From contig CAIUTB010000093.1 in assembly GCA_903901975.1 (NCBI GenBank), positions 1 through 37,581 of the forward strand: a stretch of DNA of 37,581 nt, written 5' to 3'. The notes beneath the pieces are model-generated. The model searched no databases. It saw only the letters and a program-made list of their open reading frames with translations, and was not told the origin of the DNA. Origin of the DNA: an uncultured Bacteroidales bacterium. GTDB taxonomy: Bacteria; Bacteroidota; Bacteroidia; Bacteroidales; Paludibacteraceae. This document shows, one piece after another, positions 18,790 through 29,200 of the stretch. The position numbers and the translations under genes were made by a program. The first letter of the stretch is position 1; every line of letters starts with the position of its first letter.

Positions 18790-19902
18790 CTATTTAACAA
18801 GTCTATAAACCTCTGTTCCTGCTAATAAAAATGAGCCAACTCCATACACTTCGCTATTTTCGCGTTTGGTGGCCCCAGGAGCAGCTCCAATGGCTTGCGC
18901 CCAGCCGAGTTTTCCATCCGCTTCAATAGCACTTACTAATGCTTTCCATCCTTTCAATGCAATTGGAGTATATTTTTTCTTATCCAAATATCCATGATTA
19001 ATTCCCCAAGCTATGGCATAAGTCATAAAGCCGGTTGAGCTTGTTTCGGGAACAGGATAGGCAGCGGCGTCGAGTAAACTGGCTGTCCAGAAACCATCTT
19101 TGCCTTGCAAAGTGGCAATTTTAGTAGTCATTTCTTTAAATGTCTGAATGTATTTGGCTCTGTAAGGGTCATTTTCCGGTGTATTGTTTATTATATTTGA
19201 TAATCCACCAACAACCCAACCGTTACCTCTTGCCCAGTAAACCTGTTTACCATTTTTTTCTTTTTTCCCTTTGAAATTGGTATCGCGACAAAACAAGCTA
19301 TCGACCTTTACATACAAGGTGTCATAGGTGACGTCTAACTCTTTTTCTGCAAACCTGCGGTACGAATCATCGCCTGTAATGTTCGACAAACTATAATATA
19401 CCGGAGGAGCCATAAAAATGGCATCGCACCAACTCCAGCGATCCTGATTGCCTTTTATATTCATTTGGAGTGGCACTTGTGGTAGATTTTTCATGATGTA
19501 TTGCAAACGCTCAACTGTTGGAGCAATCATCTCAGCTTGTTTGTATTTTTTGTATAACTCCAAATACATGCGAGTTACACAAATATCGTCGCCAAAAAAT
19601 ATGTTCTTTGCGGGTTTCCACTTTAGTTCTTCACCAATTCCTTTCAGAAAATTCCAGTATTTTTCGTCACGGCTTAGTTTAGCCCATTCTACCATACCCA
19701 CATAAAGTGCACCCTGTGTCCATTCGTCTTTAAGATAAGCATCCTTGTATTTGCTCTCTTTATGAACTGACTCTTCAAAGTGCGCAATCTGCCAGTCAGC
19801 TACCCGTTTAAGGTCTTTTTTAATCTCTTTCTTGGTAATTGCAAAAGCCGAAGCGCTGCAAATAATAAGTAAACATGTAATCGTTGTTAATCTAATGTTC
19901 AT
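18790..19902 (-). CDS. Glycoside hydrolase family 105, unsaturated uronyl hydrolase
   Basis: A 370-residue enzyme with a signal peptide (MNIRLTTITCLLIICSASAFA). It has the alpha6/alpha6-barrel signatures of the YteR family: EWTQGALYVGMVEWAK, WSWCDAIFMAPPVYY with the predicted catalytic Asp160, YWARGNGWVVGG, and a C-terminal SEVYGVGSFLLAG. GH105 enzymes remove the delta-4,5-unsaturated uronate left at the non-reducing end after a polysaccharide lyase has acted. Two lyase-fold genes lie directly upstream in the same unit, so lyase and hydrolase probably act in sequence. The uronate may be galacturonate or glucuronate; the leaving sugar in known members is often rhamnose but others exist. Confidence 0.93.
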   Translation of the reverse strand: MNIRLTTITCLLIICSASAFAITKKEIKKDLKRVADWQIAHFEESVHKESKYKDAYLKDEWTQGALYVGMVEWAKLSRDEKYWNFLKGIGEELKWKPAKNIFFGDDICVTRMYLELYKKYKQAEMIAPTVERLQYIMKNLPQVPLQMNIKGNQDRWSWCDAIFMAPPVYYSLSNITGDDSYRRFAEKELDVTYDTLYVKVDSLFCRDTNFKGKKEKNGKQVYWARGNGWVVGGLSNIINNTPENDPYRAKYIQTFKEMTTKIATLQGKDGFWTASLLDAAAYPVPETSSTGFMTYAIAWGINHGYLDKKKYTPIALKGWKALVSAIEADGKLGWAQAIGAAPGATKRENSEVYGVGSFLLAGTEVYRLVK

Positions 19903-19952
19903 AATATATTCAATTGATAATTTAATCTTTTGTCTTTATTCTTTTGTCTATT

Positions 19953-21896
19953 TTATTTCCACTCCGAAAGTGAACGATGGAATTTAGTTGTATTCTCACT
20001 CACTCCTTGTGGAATAAATATAGTACATACCTTTTGTTTCATATTTGGTTTCAACACTATCTCAAAGCCGAACAAACTCTTTCCTTCATTGGGAGCATCG
20101 TATTCGTTAATCGATGTTGCACTCCATGTTTTGAGTTGTATAGGTGCTGAAGTTTCGAATTTCACCATCAACTTTTTACCATTCAACGTAAGTAGAAATT
20201 TATTTTTACCCACAATTTTCACTTTAGCTTCTGTCATGGATGTCCAACGAAGGGTATCCGTTTTTGCGATCGACTCCATTTCATCCTGAATAACCACAAA
20301 TTTTTCATTCACAATGGCTGCACCTCGTTTTACTGCTTTTAACTGGTTTTCGTACACTTTTGACAAATCGGATATTGCGAATTTAAATTTCGGGTTAAAT
20401 CCATACTTGTCGATTCCTGCTTTTCCTTTTACGTTTTGAAATTTGCCATTAACAGTTAATGTATTGTGTGCTAAATTATTGTACCTAAACACATTCCATC
20501 GGGTTGATTCTTGTGTTAAACTCCAAAGATTAATTCCCTTCGATTCCAGAGAATTATAATTTTGCATACCAAAATCAGATGCCCAGCGCTCACCATCTAC
20601 ATCTAACACAAACGAGCCAATATCCATGTGTCCGTGACTTGAGCCCGCTGAACCGGTTTTAAATCCAAGATAAATGGCGTTTTTGTCTGTCCACGAAGTT
20701 CGCATCAGACAAACAGGAGTTTCACCTTTGCCGGTAAAGGAATTGCTTTGGGGAGCTGTAACTTTATCTAAATCAATGTCTTTACCCCAAATCATTAGTG
20801 CCGGAAGTGTTCGGTCGGTGGTAAATTGAGTAAACTTATCTACTTTCGCTTGTGTTTGGGTTAATGGTAATCCATTGCCATCGGTTAGCATCAAAAAGCC
20901 GTCTTTTTCGAGATAGCTTTTTTCAACCCATAGTAAAGATGGATCGTTTAGTTGCGAAGCAAACCAAAATTGTGAAGCATTCAAAATAGAATTAGGAATA
21001 CAATCCATATAATTGAAACTTTGCCCCGAAGTTCCAACCATATGCTGCAAATAGTAGGGAGTTTTAGAAAATCCGATAAAGTTTTTCATATTCAAATCAT
21101 TAATTCCTACTTTTTGCAAGGCATCGAGCATGAAAATATTAAAAACAGTGCCGTATTGCCAGTACATATAACCTTCGGCAAAAGCGCCATCAGGGTCATA
21201 ACTTTTCATTGGAATTGAGATTGATTGAATGGAACGGGAAAACACTTTTTCCGCCATTTCAGGTTTTTTATCGGCTATAGCCAACGCAGCATAAACTATT
21301 CCAGCATTGCAAACCTGATTCCAGTTACTGGGACCAATAAAAATAGAAGCCTGTTTTGAATCGAACGAAGGTTCAATGGCTTTGGTAATCAAAGCTTGCT
21401 CAATTGTATTTCTGGATTCGGGTGAAAGTTCATCATATAACCAATCATAACCGATTGAAACACCAAGTGCCAATTCAGCCACACCCAGAAAATGTGGAGG
21501 TTGCCAATCGCTAAAAGCTGAAACAGCCAGCAATTCTTTTTCAGCGTGTTGAGCATATTTTTTTTCACCCGAAATGCGATAAGCGTATGAAAGATAAAAG
21601 ATACGGCGCAATGCCTCACGACTCACATCGAGCAAGCGTATGCCTTCGAGTTTACGTTCCAACACTGGTTTATCAAGCATATCATCCGATGCTTTTATGA
21701 TAGCTTGATGCATTTTTGTCCAAGTTGGATTAACTACAATTGATTGTTGAATGGTTTTTTCTTCACCTTTTAAAAGCAAAATACGAGGATGTGAATACTG
21801 AATAATTTTTTTACTAAATGTATTCTCAGCAGGAATAACTTGCGAATGCAAAAGCAATCCAAGCAGTAAAATCTGTACTGTTTTTTGTTTTATCAT
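19953..21896 (-). CDS. Heparinase II/III-fold polysaccharide lyase, soluble form
   Basis: This 647-residue protein has a cleavable signal peptide (about 1-23, ending PAEN) and no lipobox. The N-terminal part is an alpha/alpha-toroid (RILLLKGEEKTIQ, RRIFYLSYAYRISGEKKY, LGVSIGYDWLYDEL). The C-terminal part is the heparinase II/III beta-sandwich with GSSHGHMDIGSFVLD (His421, His423, Asp425) and NLAHNTLTVN (His477). Tyrosines in GYMYWQYG (Tyr243, Tyr245) are candidates for the catalytic base. In the motif NWNQVCN the last residue is Asn197, where the paralogue next door has His. Known relatives cleave uronate-containing polysaccharides by beta-elimination, but the exact PL family is not clear to me. 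GH105 follows after a 50-nt gap and could process the product. Confidence 0.85.
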   Translation of the reverse strand: MIKQKTVQILLLGLLLHSQVIPAENTFSKKIIQYSHPRILLLKGEEKTIQQSIVVNPTWTKMHQAIIKASDDMLDKPVLERKLEGIRLLDVSREALRRIFYLSYAYRISGEKKYAQHAEKELLAVSAFSDWQPPHFLGVAELALGVSIGYDWLYDELSPESRNTIEQALITKAIEPSFDSKQASIFIGPSNWNQVCNAGIVYAALAIADKKPEMAEKVFSRSIQSISIPMKSYDPDGAFAEGYMYWQYGTVFNIFMLDALQKVGINDLNMKNFIGFSKTPYYLQHMVGTSGQSFNYMDCIPNSILNASQFWFASQLNDPSLLWVEKSYLEKDGFLMLTDGNGLPLTQTQAKVDKFTQFTTDRTLPALMIWGKDIDLDKVTAPQSNSFTGKGETPVCLMRTSWTDKNAIYLGFKTGSAGSSHGHMDIGSFVLDVDGERWASDFGMQNYNSLESKGINLWSLTQESTRWNVFRYNNLAHNTLTVNGKFQNVKGKAGIDKYGFNPKFKFAISDLSKVYENQLKAVKRGAAIVNEKFVVIQDEMESIAKTDTLRWTSMTEAKVKIVGKNKFLLTLNGKKLMVKFETSAPIQLKTWSATSINEYDAPNEGKSLFGFEIVLKPNMKQKVCTIFIPQGVSENTTKFHRSLSEWK

Positions 21897-21926
21897 TTGA
21901 TTTTTTAAAGCTAAAATCGGTATATT

Positions 21927-23825
21927 CTATTGTCCCCAATTTGAAAGTATCTTATCGTCAGCTCCTATAAACGATTCATTTCCAGCAGGGATTAACTGGA
22001 CGCTAACATTGGTTGTTGTACCAGCAGGCAATGTAATTTCGAATCCTACCATATATGTTCCTGCATTGGAAGCCTCATAACTATTCGGTGCAACTGTTGA
22101 CCATGTTTTCATAGTGACTCCTATGGCTGGCGAAACAACTTTCAACGTAAGTTTCTGAGTGCCTTGAGTTAATAAAATGGATTGTGACGATTGCTGTATG
22201 GCAGGAACACCTTTGGTTAGCATATTCCAACCTAAGATAGTGGATTTGGATGGTAAATTCACAATTTCGTCGCGAATTAACCCGTATTTACCATTTACAA
22301 TAGCTACTCCACGTTGCGCCGATACAACTTGCCCATTATAAACTGGCGATAAATCAGCAACCGCATACATAAAATTGGAGTTTTGATCTGAATTTTTAGT
22401 TATGGTAGCTTTTCCAGATACAATTTGTTTGGCTGCATCGAATGCGAGAGTATTGTGTACCAAATTATTATACCTGAAAACCGTCCACCGGAATGAACTT
22501 TGACTCATATCCCACGGATTACCATTAGCTTCGAGTTTTGTATAATCGTCGGCACCGTAATCCATCGCCCAGCGAGTTGTCCCAACATCAAATAAAAACG
22601 AACCTACATCCATGTGGGAGTGCGAAGTAGTCATTGTACCACCCTTAAATGCCATAGAAATAGCGTCAATATTATTCCAACTTGTACGCAAAAGCGCTAT
22701 GGGTGCTTCGCCTGTTCCAAAAAAAGATTTTTTAACGGGTTCAGAGATAGAATTTGTATCGTAATTCGATGCCCATATCAGCAACATTGGCATAAAAGCA
22801 TCTAAATTTGAAATGGTGGTATTGAGGTAATTTTTTTCAATCCAAAGCAGCGATGGATCGTTCAACTTTTTTGCAAACCAAAACATGGGTGGTGAAACTG
22901 TGGTACTAAGCGGAGTATCACCAAAACTATAACAACCGCCCGACGAACCAATCATATTTTCGAAATAATATGGTGTTTTCATAAAATATGTTGGCAGCAA
23001 CTGAGTATCGTATTTTTTGCCGTATAGATGTTGTAAAGTTGCGATGCCTACAACTGCAAAAGAAGTCCCATAAATCCAATAGCCATAGCCTTCGGGATAA
23101 GTTCCATCCGGTCCATAAGCTGCCAATGCTGTGGGCATATATGTTGTAGCACGACTTATTACTTTCTGACAATCACTTTCTTTTTCTAACGTAGCCACTG
23201 CTGCCGTCATAATTCCCGAATGACAAACAAGATTCCAATTACTTGTTGAATTTAGAAACACACTGTTATAAGATGAATTATATGACGGATCAATCCCTTT
23301 GGTACGGATTGCAGAAACTATTTTTGTACGTGTTGAGTCGGGCAAGGTATTGTACAACCAATCATAACCAATACCAATTCCGAGAGACATTTCAGCAACA
23401 TCCAGAAAATGAGTGGGATTCCAGTCCGAAAAATTACAGGCCGCATTCATTTCCAAAACAGCTCTGTCCCTGTATTTTTGATCATTGGTAACACGATACA
23501 TGTAGGATAGGTAGATAATTCGGCGTTTCATTTCTCGACTCACTTCCAGCAATCGAACTCCTGTAAGTACACGCTCTTTAGGTGGTAAATTCATAAACTT
23601 ATCGCATTCGGCCGAAATAAAATCATGCACTTTTTTTTGCCACGAATTCGGTACAGCGATAGCAGTTTTAATTGCTTGTTCTTCGTCTGTTCCCCAAAGA
23701 ATTCGTGGGTGATTGGGCATCATAGTTGTTGGAGGAATTACAACGTCATCATCACTATTTTTGCATGATAATAATGCAAAAACCGCAAAAAATAGAATTG
23801 AAATATAAATATTTCTCATTATCAA
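21927..23825 (-). CDS. Heparinase II/III-fold polysaccharide lyase, lipoprotein form
   Basis: This 632-residue paralogue of the next gene has a lipoprotein signal, FALLSCKNSDDD, with the lipid-bearing cysteine at about residue 21 and acidic residues after it, fitting a surface-exposed or outer-membrane lipoprotein. The toroid part shows HPRILWGTDEEQAI and LGIGIGYDWLYNTL. The beta-sandwich shows TSHSHMDVGSFLFD (His402, His404) and NLVHNTLAFD (His457). PEGYGYWIYG holds Tyr249. NWNLVCH ends in His202, a residue well placed to neutralise the uronate carboxylate in this fold; the paralogue has Asn there. I infer that this enzyme makes the first cuts at the cell surface and that the soluble paralogue works in the periplasm. 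Met3 is an alternative start. Confidence 0.85.
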   Translation of the reverse strand: MIMRNIYISILFFAVFALLSCKNSDDDVVIPPTTMMPNHPRILWGTDEEQAIKTAIAVPNSWQKKVHDFISAECDKFMNLPPKERVLTGVRLLEVSREMKRRIIYLSYMYRVTNDQKYRDRAVLEMNAACNFSDWNPTHFLDVAEMSLGIGIGYDWLYNTLPDSTRTKIVSAIRTKGIDPSYNSSYNSVFLNSTSNWNLVCHSGIMTAAVATLEKESDCQKVISRATTYMPTALAAYGPDGTYPEGYGYWIYGTSFAVVGIATLQHLYGKKYDTQLLPTYFMKTPYYFENMIGSSGGCYSFGDTPLSTTVSPPMFWFAKKLNDPSLLWIEKNYLNTTISNLDAFMPMLLIWASNYDTNSISEPVKKSFFGTGEAPIALLRTSWNNIDAISMAFKGGTMTTSHSHMDVGSFLFDVGTTRWAMDYGADDYTKLEANGNPWDMSQSSFRWTVFRYNNLVHNTLAFDAAKQIVSGKATITKNSDQNSNFMYAVADLSPVYNGQVVSAQRGVAIVNGKYGLIRDEIVNLPSKSTILGWNMLTKGVPAIQQSSQSILLTQGTQKLTLKVVSPAIGVTMKTWSTVAPNSYEASNAGTYMVGFEITLPAGTTTNVSVQLIPAGNESFIGADDKILSNWGQ

Positions 23826-23837
23826 TAAATTAAGACA

Positions 23838-26072
23838 TTATTCTTTCCCCCATTCAGTGGGTAATTTCGACAAAACCATTTCAATTTTTCCTCCATTACA
23901 AATATCGGAATGTTGGAAAGTAGGTTTTGTCCACTCTTTTCCATTTATTTTGCACGATTGAATGTAAACTACGCTTTCACCTATATTTTTTGCTAAAATA
24001 GTTAGTTTTTTTGACCCAGCAAGTGTTAGGACTGTTTTGGCATATTTTGGTGCATTCAAATAATAGATATCGGTACCCGCTTTTGGAAAAATACCTATAG
24101 CCGAAAACATATACCATGACGACATAGCTCCGGTATCATCGTTTCCTGGATACCCTGTTATATCGTAATATTTATTCATTACATAATGCGTCCAATACGA
24201 AGTTAAGTCAGGTCTTCCTGCTTCTGAGAATGAACGTGTAATCAGAAATGCTGGCTCGTTGGTTAGGTCAATCAAATGGTTTCTGAATGCGAAATCTAAC
24301 CGTTTTACATAGTTTTCTTTACCTCCCATCAACTCAAACAACTTTTGGTATCCGTGCGGAATTCCGAAACTGTAAGTCCAGGTATCTCCCTCATAAAAAG
24401 GTGTTTTCCACGAACCTCCATTTTTTTGTGGATAAATACCTGCAAATTTTCCATCGGAACGACGAGCATCCATAAAACCTGTAAACCCCTTGCTCGTTAG
24501 CGTGTCGTTCCACAAGTTCACCCACCCCATACTGCGTTTCAGGTAGTTATTGTAATCTTCATTTTTGCATAATTTGCTAGCCACCTGCGCCACACAAAAG
24601 TCGTTGTAAGCATATTCAATCGTATTGGATGAACTCATCACACATTGCGGAATCCAACCCAATTCTTTGTAGCGCTTATTATTCATTTTGCTCAATGTAT
24701 CTGCTTTCCAGAATTTATCAGGCAAACCATTTCGTTCATTATCAGCATTGTATTTTAATAGTTTATATACCTCATTGGCATCAATTCCTTGTACATTTTT
24801 CAACACAGCTTCAGTCAAAATATTATCCACATCATTTCCACCCTGTTCCTCCATTTTATCGCGTCCGGCAATAAATCCATCACGCACAAATCCGTTGTGT
24901 TTGAATCTGTCAAGCAGTGCCAACACATTATCAAGCAAAGCTTTATTGTCAATAAGCAACATCATTGGAAAGGCTGTTCGCCAGGTATCCCAAAAAGCAT
25001 AATTATCATCCCAGTAAGGTTGATTGGATAGCCAATTGGGATTATCCTTTGAGCGGTCACGAGCCAATGTAAGCACCCGATACATAGCTGAATAGAATAT
25101 CGTTTTTTCATCAACCGACTTAGATTCAATCTGGATGGCTTTTAGTTTTTCGTTCCACTCGGCTTTGCCCTGCGCCACCACTTTATCGAAATTCCAGTCA
25201 GGAAGTTCCTGTCTCAGAAACGATTCCGCTTTTTCGTAGCTACAAAATGAGATAGCCACTTTCATCAAAACAGGTTCATTCTGTGTGGTTTTAAACCTGC
25301 AGAAAGTACCTATGTGCTGATTTTTAGACTCGTCACGAGCAATAGTTGTTGTTTGTTTGTAAATGGTGTTTTCTTTCCATACTCCCCACTCTGTAAAAGG
25401 CTTACTACATTCACCCACAAAATAAACTGTGTAAGCACCTTCGGGCCAGCCAGATCTAATTTTGATTTTCCCACGAAACTGTCGTTTTTCTGCATCAATC
25501 GAAGCAATATTTTCATAGATTGTTCCGCCCATTTGGGTGGCAATATCAAGTCCTATGCTCTGTGAAGCATCGAAAACAATAGTTGCACTATCAGTGGCCG
25601 GAAAACTATAACGATACATGGCGCTGTAGTGCCTTGGACTCACTTCGGCTATAAGGTTGTAACGGTCAAGATTTGTTTTATAGTAATAAGCTTTGGTAAT
25701 TTCACCTGATTTAGGTGAGTCATGCGTTCCTTTTCCTACATTTAATCCGACCTGTGGGGAAATCAAAAAATGGCCATAACTCCCCCAACCAGTACCACTT
25801 ACATGCAGCTGTCCAAACCCAATAACCGGAAAACGTGGGTCGTAACCGTCATGCCCACCATAACGGTCTTTGGGGTCACGTAAAGTTTGTGGTGATGGAT
25901 TTATACTCCTGCAGGGCATCATTGGACCAATCACGCAGTTGTTTGTACGATTGTCAATAACGCCAATACTCGTATTTACAAAATCGACAGGATCAGTAGC
26001 TGAGACTATTAACGTCCTTGCAAAAAATACAATTAAAAGTATAATTTTCAATCCGTAATTTTTTATTTTCAT
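23838..26072 (-). CDS. Glycoside hydrolase family 92, alpha-mannosidase-like
   Basis: A 744-residue exported enzyme with a hydrophobic signal peptide (about 1-25, ending VSAT). It begins the mature part with DPVDFVNTSIG, the hallmark GH92 start, and has HVSGTGWGSYGHFLISP. The predicted general acid is Glu486 in SNTIEYAYNDF and the predicted base is in GNDDTGAMSSWYMF (Asp645/Asp646). GH92 enzymes are calcium-dependent inverting exo-alpha-mannosidases. Two usual motifs differ: WDTWRTAFP in place of the common WDTYR, and GNDDTG in place of GNEDCG or GNDDCG, so linkage or sugar preference may differ. It is the promoter-proximal gene of the minus-strand unit, with an upstream promoter and paired operator sites. 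The lyase gene starts 12 nt after its stop. Confidence 0.92.
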   Translation of the reverse strand: MKIKNYGLKIILLIVFFARTLIVSATDPVDFVNTSIGVIDNRTNNCVIGPMMPCRSINPSPQTLRDPKDRYGGHDGYDPRFPVIGFGQLHVSGTGWGSYGHFLISPQVGLNVGKGTHDSPKSGEITKAYYYKTNLDRYNLIAEVSPRHYSAMYRYSFPATDSATIVFDASQSIGLDIATQMGGTIYENIASIDAEKRQFRGKIKIRSGWPEGAYTVYFVGECSKPFTEWGVWKENTIYKQTTTIARDESKNQHIGTFCRFKTTQNEPVLMKVAISFCSYEKAESFLRQELPDWNFDKVVAQGKAEWNEKLKAIQIESKSVDEKTIFYSAMYRVLTLARDRSKDNPNWLSNQPYWDDNYAFWDTWRTAFPMMLLIDNKALLDNVLALLDRFKHNGFVRDGFIAGRDKMEEQGGNDVDNILTEAVLKNVQGIDANEVYKLLKYNADNERNGLPDKFWKADTLSKMNNKRYKELGWIPQCVMSSSNTIEYAYNDFCVAQVASKLCKNEDYNNYLKRSMGWVNLWNDTLTSKGFTGFMDARRSDGKFAGIYPQKNGGSWKTPFYEGDTWTYSFGIPHGYQKLFELMGGKENYVKRLDFAFRNHLIDLTNEPAFLITRSFSEAGRPDLTSYWTHYVMNKYYDITGYPGNDDTGAMSSWYMFSAIGIFPKAGTDIYYLNAPKYAKTVLTLAGSKKLTILAKNIGESVVYIQSCKINGKEWTKPTFQHSDICNGGKIEMVLSKLPTEWGKE

Positions 26073-26106
26073 AAATGATATTCACTTCATAGTATTTTGA
26101 TTGCCA

Positions 26107-26175
26107 CAAAAGTAGTCCATTATTAAAGCAATAAAGGACTAGTAATTGTTGATAGATGTCTGAATTTTTGTCTAA
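26107..26175 (-). promoter_or_regulatory. Main PUL promoter (before GH92) with paired half-sites
   Basis: The minus strand of 26107-26114 reads TACTTTTG, an exact -7 box, giving a leader of about 28 nt before the GH92 start. The plus strand has AATTGTTGAT at 26144-26153 and TTTTGTCTAA at 26166-26175, spaced 22 bp, the first beginning 30 bp from the -7 box. A third partial copy, GTTTGTCTAT, is at 26190-26199. This matches the layout before susC and before the porter. Because this region is also the upstream region of the hybrid sensor gene, the sites could regulate both directions. Confidence 0.6.
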
Positions 26176-26222
26176 TCTGATAAATTTCAGTTTGTCTATG
26201 ATTAAAAATACTAAGGTATTTG

Positions 26223-26230
26223 TATTTTTG
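26223..26230 (+). promoter_or_regulatory. Putative -7 box of the hybrid sensor gene
   Basis: TATTTTTG fits TAnnTTTG, 28 nt before the chosen start codon at 26259. A TTTG at 26191-26194 is 28 bp upstream, too far for a normal -33 box, so promoter strength is uncertain. Confidence 0.4.
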
Positions 26231-26258
26231 TGAACTTAAATTTAATACTAAAGTAATA

Positions 26259-29200
26259 ATGAAAAAACAGCTAGTTATATTCATCCTAATTCTTCAGTGT
26301 TTACTAACATATTCTCAAGCACTTAGATTCAATAAAATAACCTCAAACGAAGGACTAAGTCAGAGTGAAGTATATTCATTTATTAAAGACCGTCAGGGAT
26401 TTATGTGGATTGGCACACTTGATGGTTTGAATCGGTACGATGGTTATAAGATTACTAAATACAATGTCGGCTTAAATAAATATTCCAGCTTATCAAACAA
26501 TACGATTCACTCTTTAGCCGAAGACTCAAAGGGGAGAATCTGGATTGGCACTGATGACGGTTTAAATGTTTTAAACACCGAAAATCAACAACTTTTTAAA
26601 ATTAAACTGCCCATTACTTCAAAAGTATTTGTCAAGATATTCCATCTTTTAGTCGATAAAACCTTACTTTGGATTTCAACAAATCAAGGATTATTTCTTA
26701 CTGAAATAAGTTCGGACAGTATTACAACTATTCAGAAAAATATCCAAGAAATTAATAAACTTGGAAGTATAAATATTAAAAACAAGTTTATATCTCGTAC
26801 CATCATTCTTTCTAGTGGTATATATTGCTGTGCTCTTCCTAATTCAATACTTGCTTTTCATTACGACAGATCCAAAAAGAAATGTAATCTCATTACGCTT
26901 TGTCCTGAATTCTCAAATTTAGGCGCATCACATATAATTGAAGACAAAAATAATAATTTATGGTTCAGCAATGTCAATATACCAGAAAACGGGCTTTACA
27001 GATATAATATTGAAAGATCTGAACTTACACATTTTACAAAATCTAATAGCGCCATATCTTCAAACCGGATCTCATCAATGACGTTGGACACAATCGGGAA
27101 TTTATGGTTCGGAACAATTGATAATGGAATAATACGAATAAAAGCCGAATATACATCAGCCAAAGCATTTCCGGTAGATATCTTTAAAAACAATATCTTC
27201 GATCCAAAAAGTATTAATTCAAATTTGATTTATTCACTTTATGCTTCAACAGATAATCAATTGTGGATAGGAACAATCGGTAGTGGTGTCAATTTCTTAA
27301 ATCTGATACAAAAAAACTTCAATCATTATATTATTCCACCTTTTGACAATGAAAAATCTGTTCATTCCAATTTTATTCGTTCTGTTTTTCTTGACAATAA
27401 CAATTGTTTATGGATCGGTACTCACAATAATGGTCTATTCTTACTGAACCGCCGAACTGGCCAGTATAAAAAGATAGGATTCGATACCCAGATTATTTTT
27501 CATATCGAATGGTTTGATTCTAACACTTTGTTTGTCAGCACTTCAACAGGAACTTATTTAGTTGGTCTTGAGGGTCGGATTACCGCAGTTGGTGACATTA
27601 ACAGAGCTTGTTTTTACAGTCGGAAAGTTTCACAGAACATTGTATTTGTAGGTGGTATTCTCGGATTATACCGTTTGGAATTCAAAAACAAAAAAGTTAT
27701 AAGCTTGGATAATTATAATAGTAATAGTTCTAAACTAAAAATTTCATATGACAATTGTCGAATTTTACATCACGACAAACTACGGAATCAACTATGGGTA
27801 GGTACAGAAGGAGGTGGACTGAATATAATCACATTGAATAATGCTTATGAACCAATAAAATGCAGAGTTTATAAAAAAGAAGAAAATACAATCAGTAGTA
27901 ATTATATTCGTTGTATTTGCCAAACAGGTGAAAACACTTTTTGGATTGGTACTCATCTTGGCCTAAACCGCTGTTCTTACACCAATAACTCGCATAATAT
28001 ATCTTTTAAAAGATATTTTATGTCCGATGGATTACCAAATAATATGATTCAAAGCATAACTTTCGACAACAATAAAGTTTTATGGATTGGAAGTAATTCT
28101 GGTCTGACAAGATTTGATACAGAAAAAGAAAAAATGAATTCTTACAGTGCTGCTGATGGTCTTCAAAGCAATGAGTTCTCTGAACACGCTTCATTTAAAG
28201 CTCAAGATGGTGAATTGTTTTTTGGAGGAATCAATGGTGTTAATTCATTTTACCCCGAGAAGATTAAAAGTATTAACCTGAATCCCGGTGTAACCCTCAC
28301 AGACTTTTATCTGTTTAACGAAAAAATCACCCCTCAAACACCCATAAAAGGACGTGTGTTACTTGAAAATCCGATATTTCTAACAAATAAAATCAACCTC
28401 AAAGCAAAAGAAAATAATTTCAGGTTTGACTTTTCGTCAATGAACTTTCAGACTCCCGAAAACATTAAATACGCTTACAAGCTTGAGGGTTACGACAATA
28501 AATGGAATATTACGGAAGGCGGAAGTCATACCGCTACTTACACTAACTTAATGCATGGAACATACACTTTCAGGGTAAAATCAACCAACGATGATGGTGA
28601 TTGGAGCAATAATGAAAGAAATATAATCATACATATTGCTACTCCATACTATCTAACCTGGTACTCATTTCTATTTTATATTATAGCGGTTGGATTAATC
28701 ATTTTCTATTTCACACGTTATTCAATGATTAAAATTGCAACCAAACAGCAAATCATACTGGATGCGGAACACAATCAACGATTACATGAACTTGATATGA
28801 TTCGTACACGGTTCTTTATCAATATTTCGCATGATCTGCGCACTCCTTTGACGCTTATTGCCGGACCCTTAGAGCAAATATTAAAAAATACTGATTATCC
28901 CAAACCGCTCAAAAGTCAGTTAAGTATGGTGCACCGGAATGCTACCAAACTGAAATATCTGATTGAACAATTACTCGATTTCCGTAAAGTAGAAGTTGGT
29001 AAACTTGTAACTTCACTTCGCAAAGTTGAACTCAATCAGTTTGTGAAAGATGAAGTCGACCATTTTGATTTTATTTTGAGAGATAAGGGCTTAGACTTAC
29101 TTTACGACTTTAGAAAAGAAAGTTTAAACACTAATATCGACACTGAAAAAACAGCTAAAATAATTTTCAATCTTTTATCAAATGCTGTAAAATACACTAA

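Noticed and set aside
18774-18800. Earlier in-frame start for GH3
   Set aside because: It overlaps the GH105 stop and puts nine residues ahead of a normal signal peptide; the start at 18773 is better.
19927-19949. CTTTTGTCT repeated with a 14-bp period between GH105 and the soluble lyase
   Set aside because: It resembles the distal half-site before GH92 but has the wrong spacing and no -7 box beside it; probably low-complexity sequence.
26220-26258. Earlier in-frame start for the hybrid sensor
   Set aside because: It lies before the predicted -7 box and would place 13 residues before a clean signal peptide.
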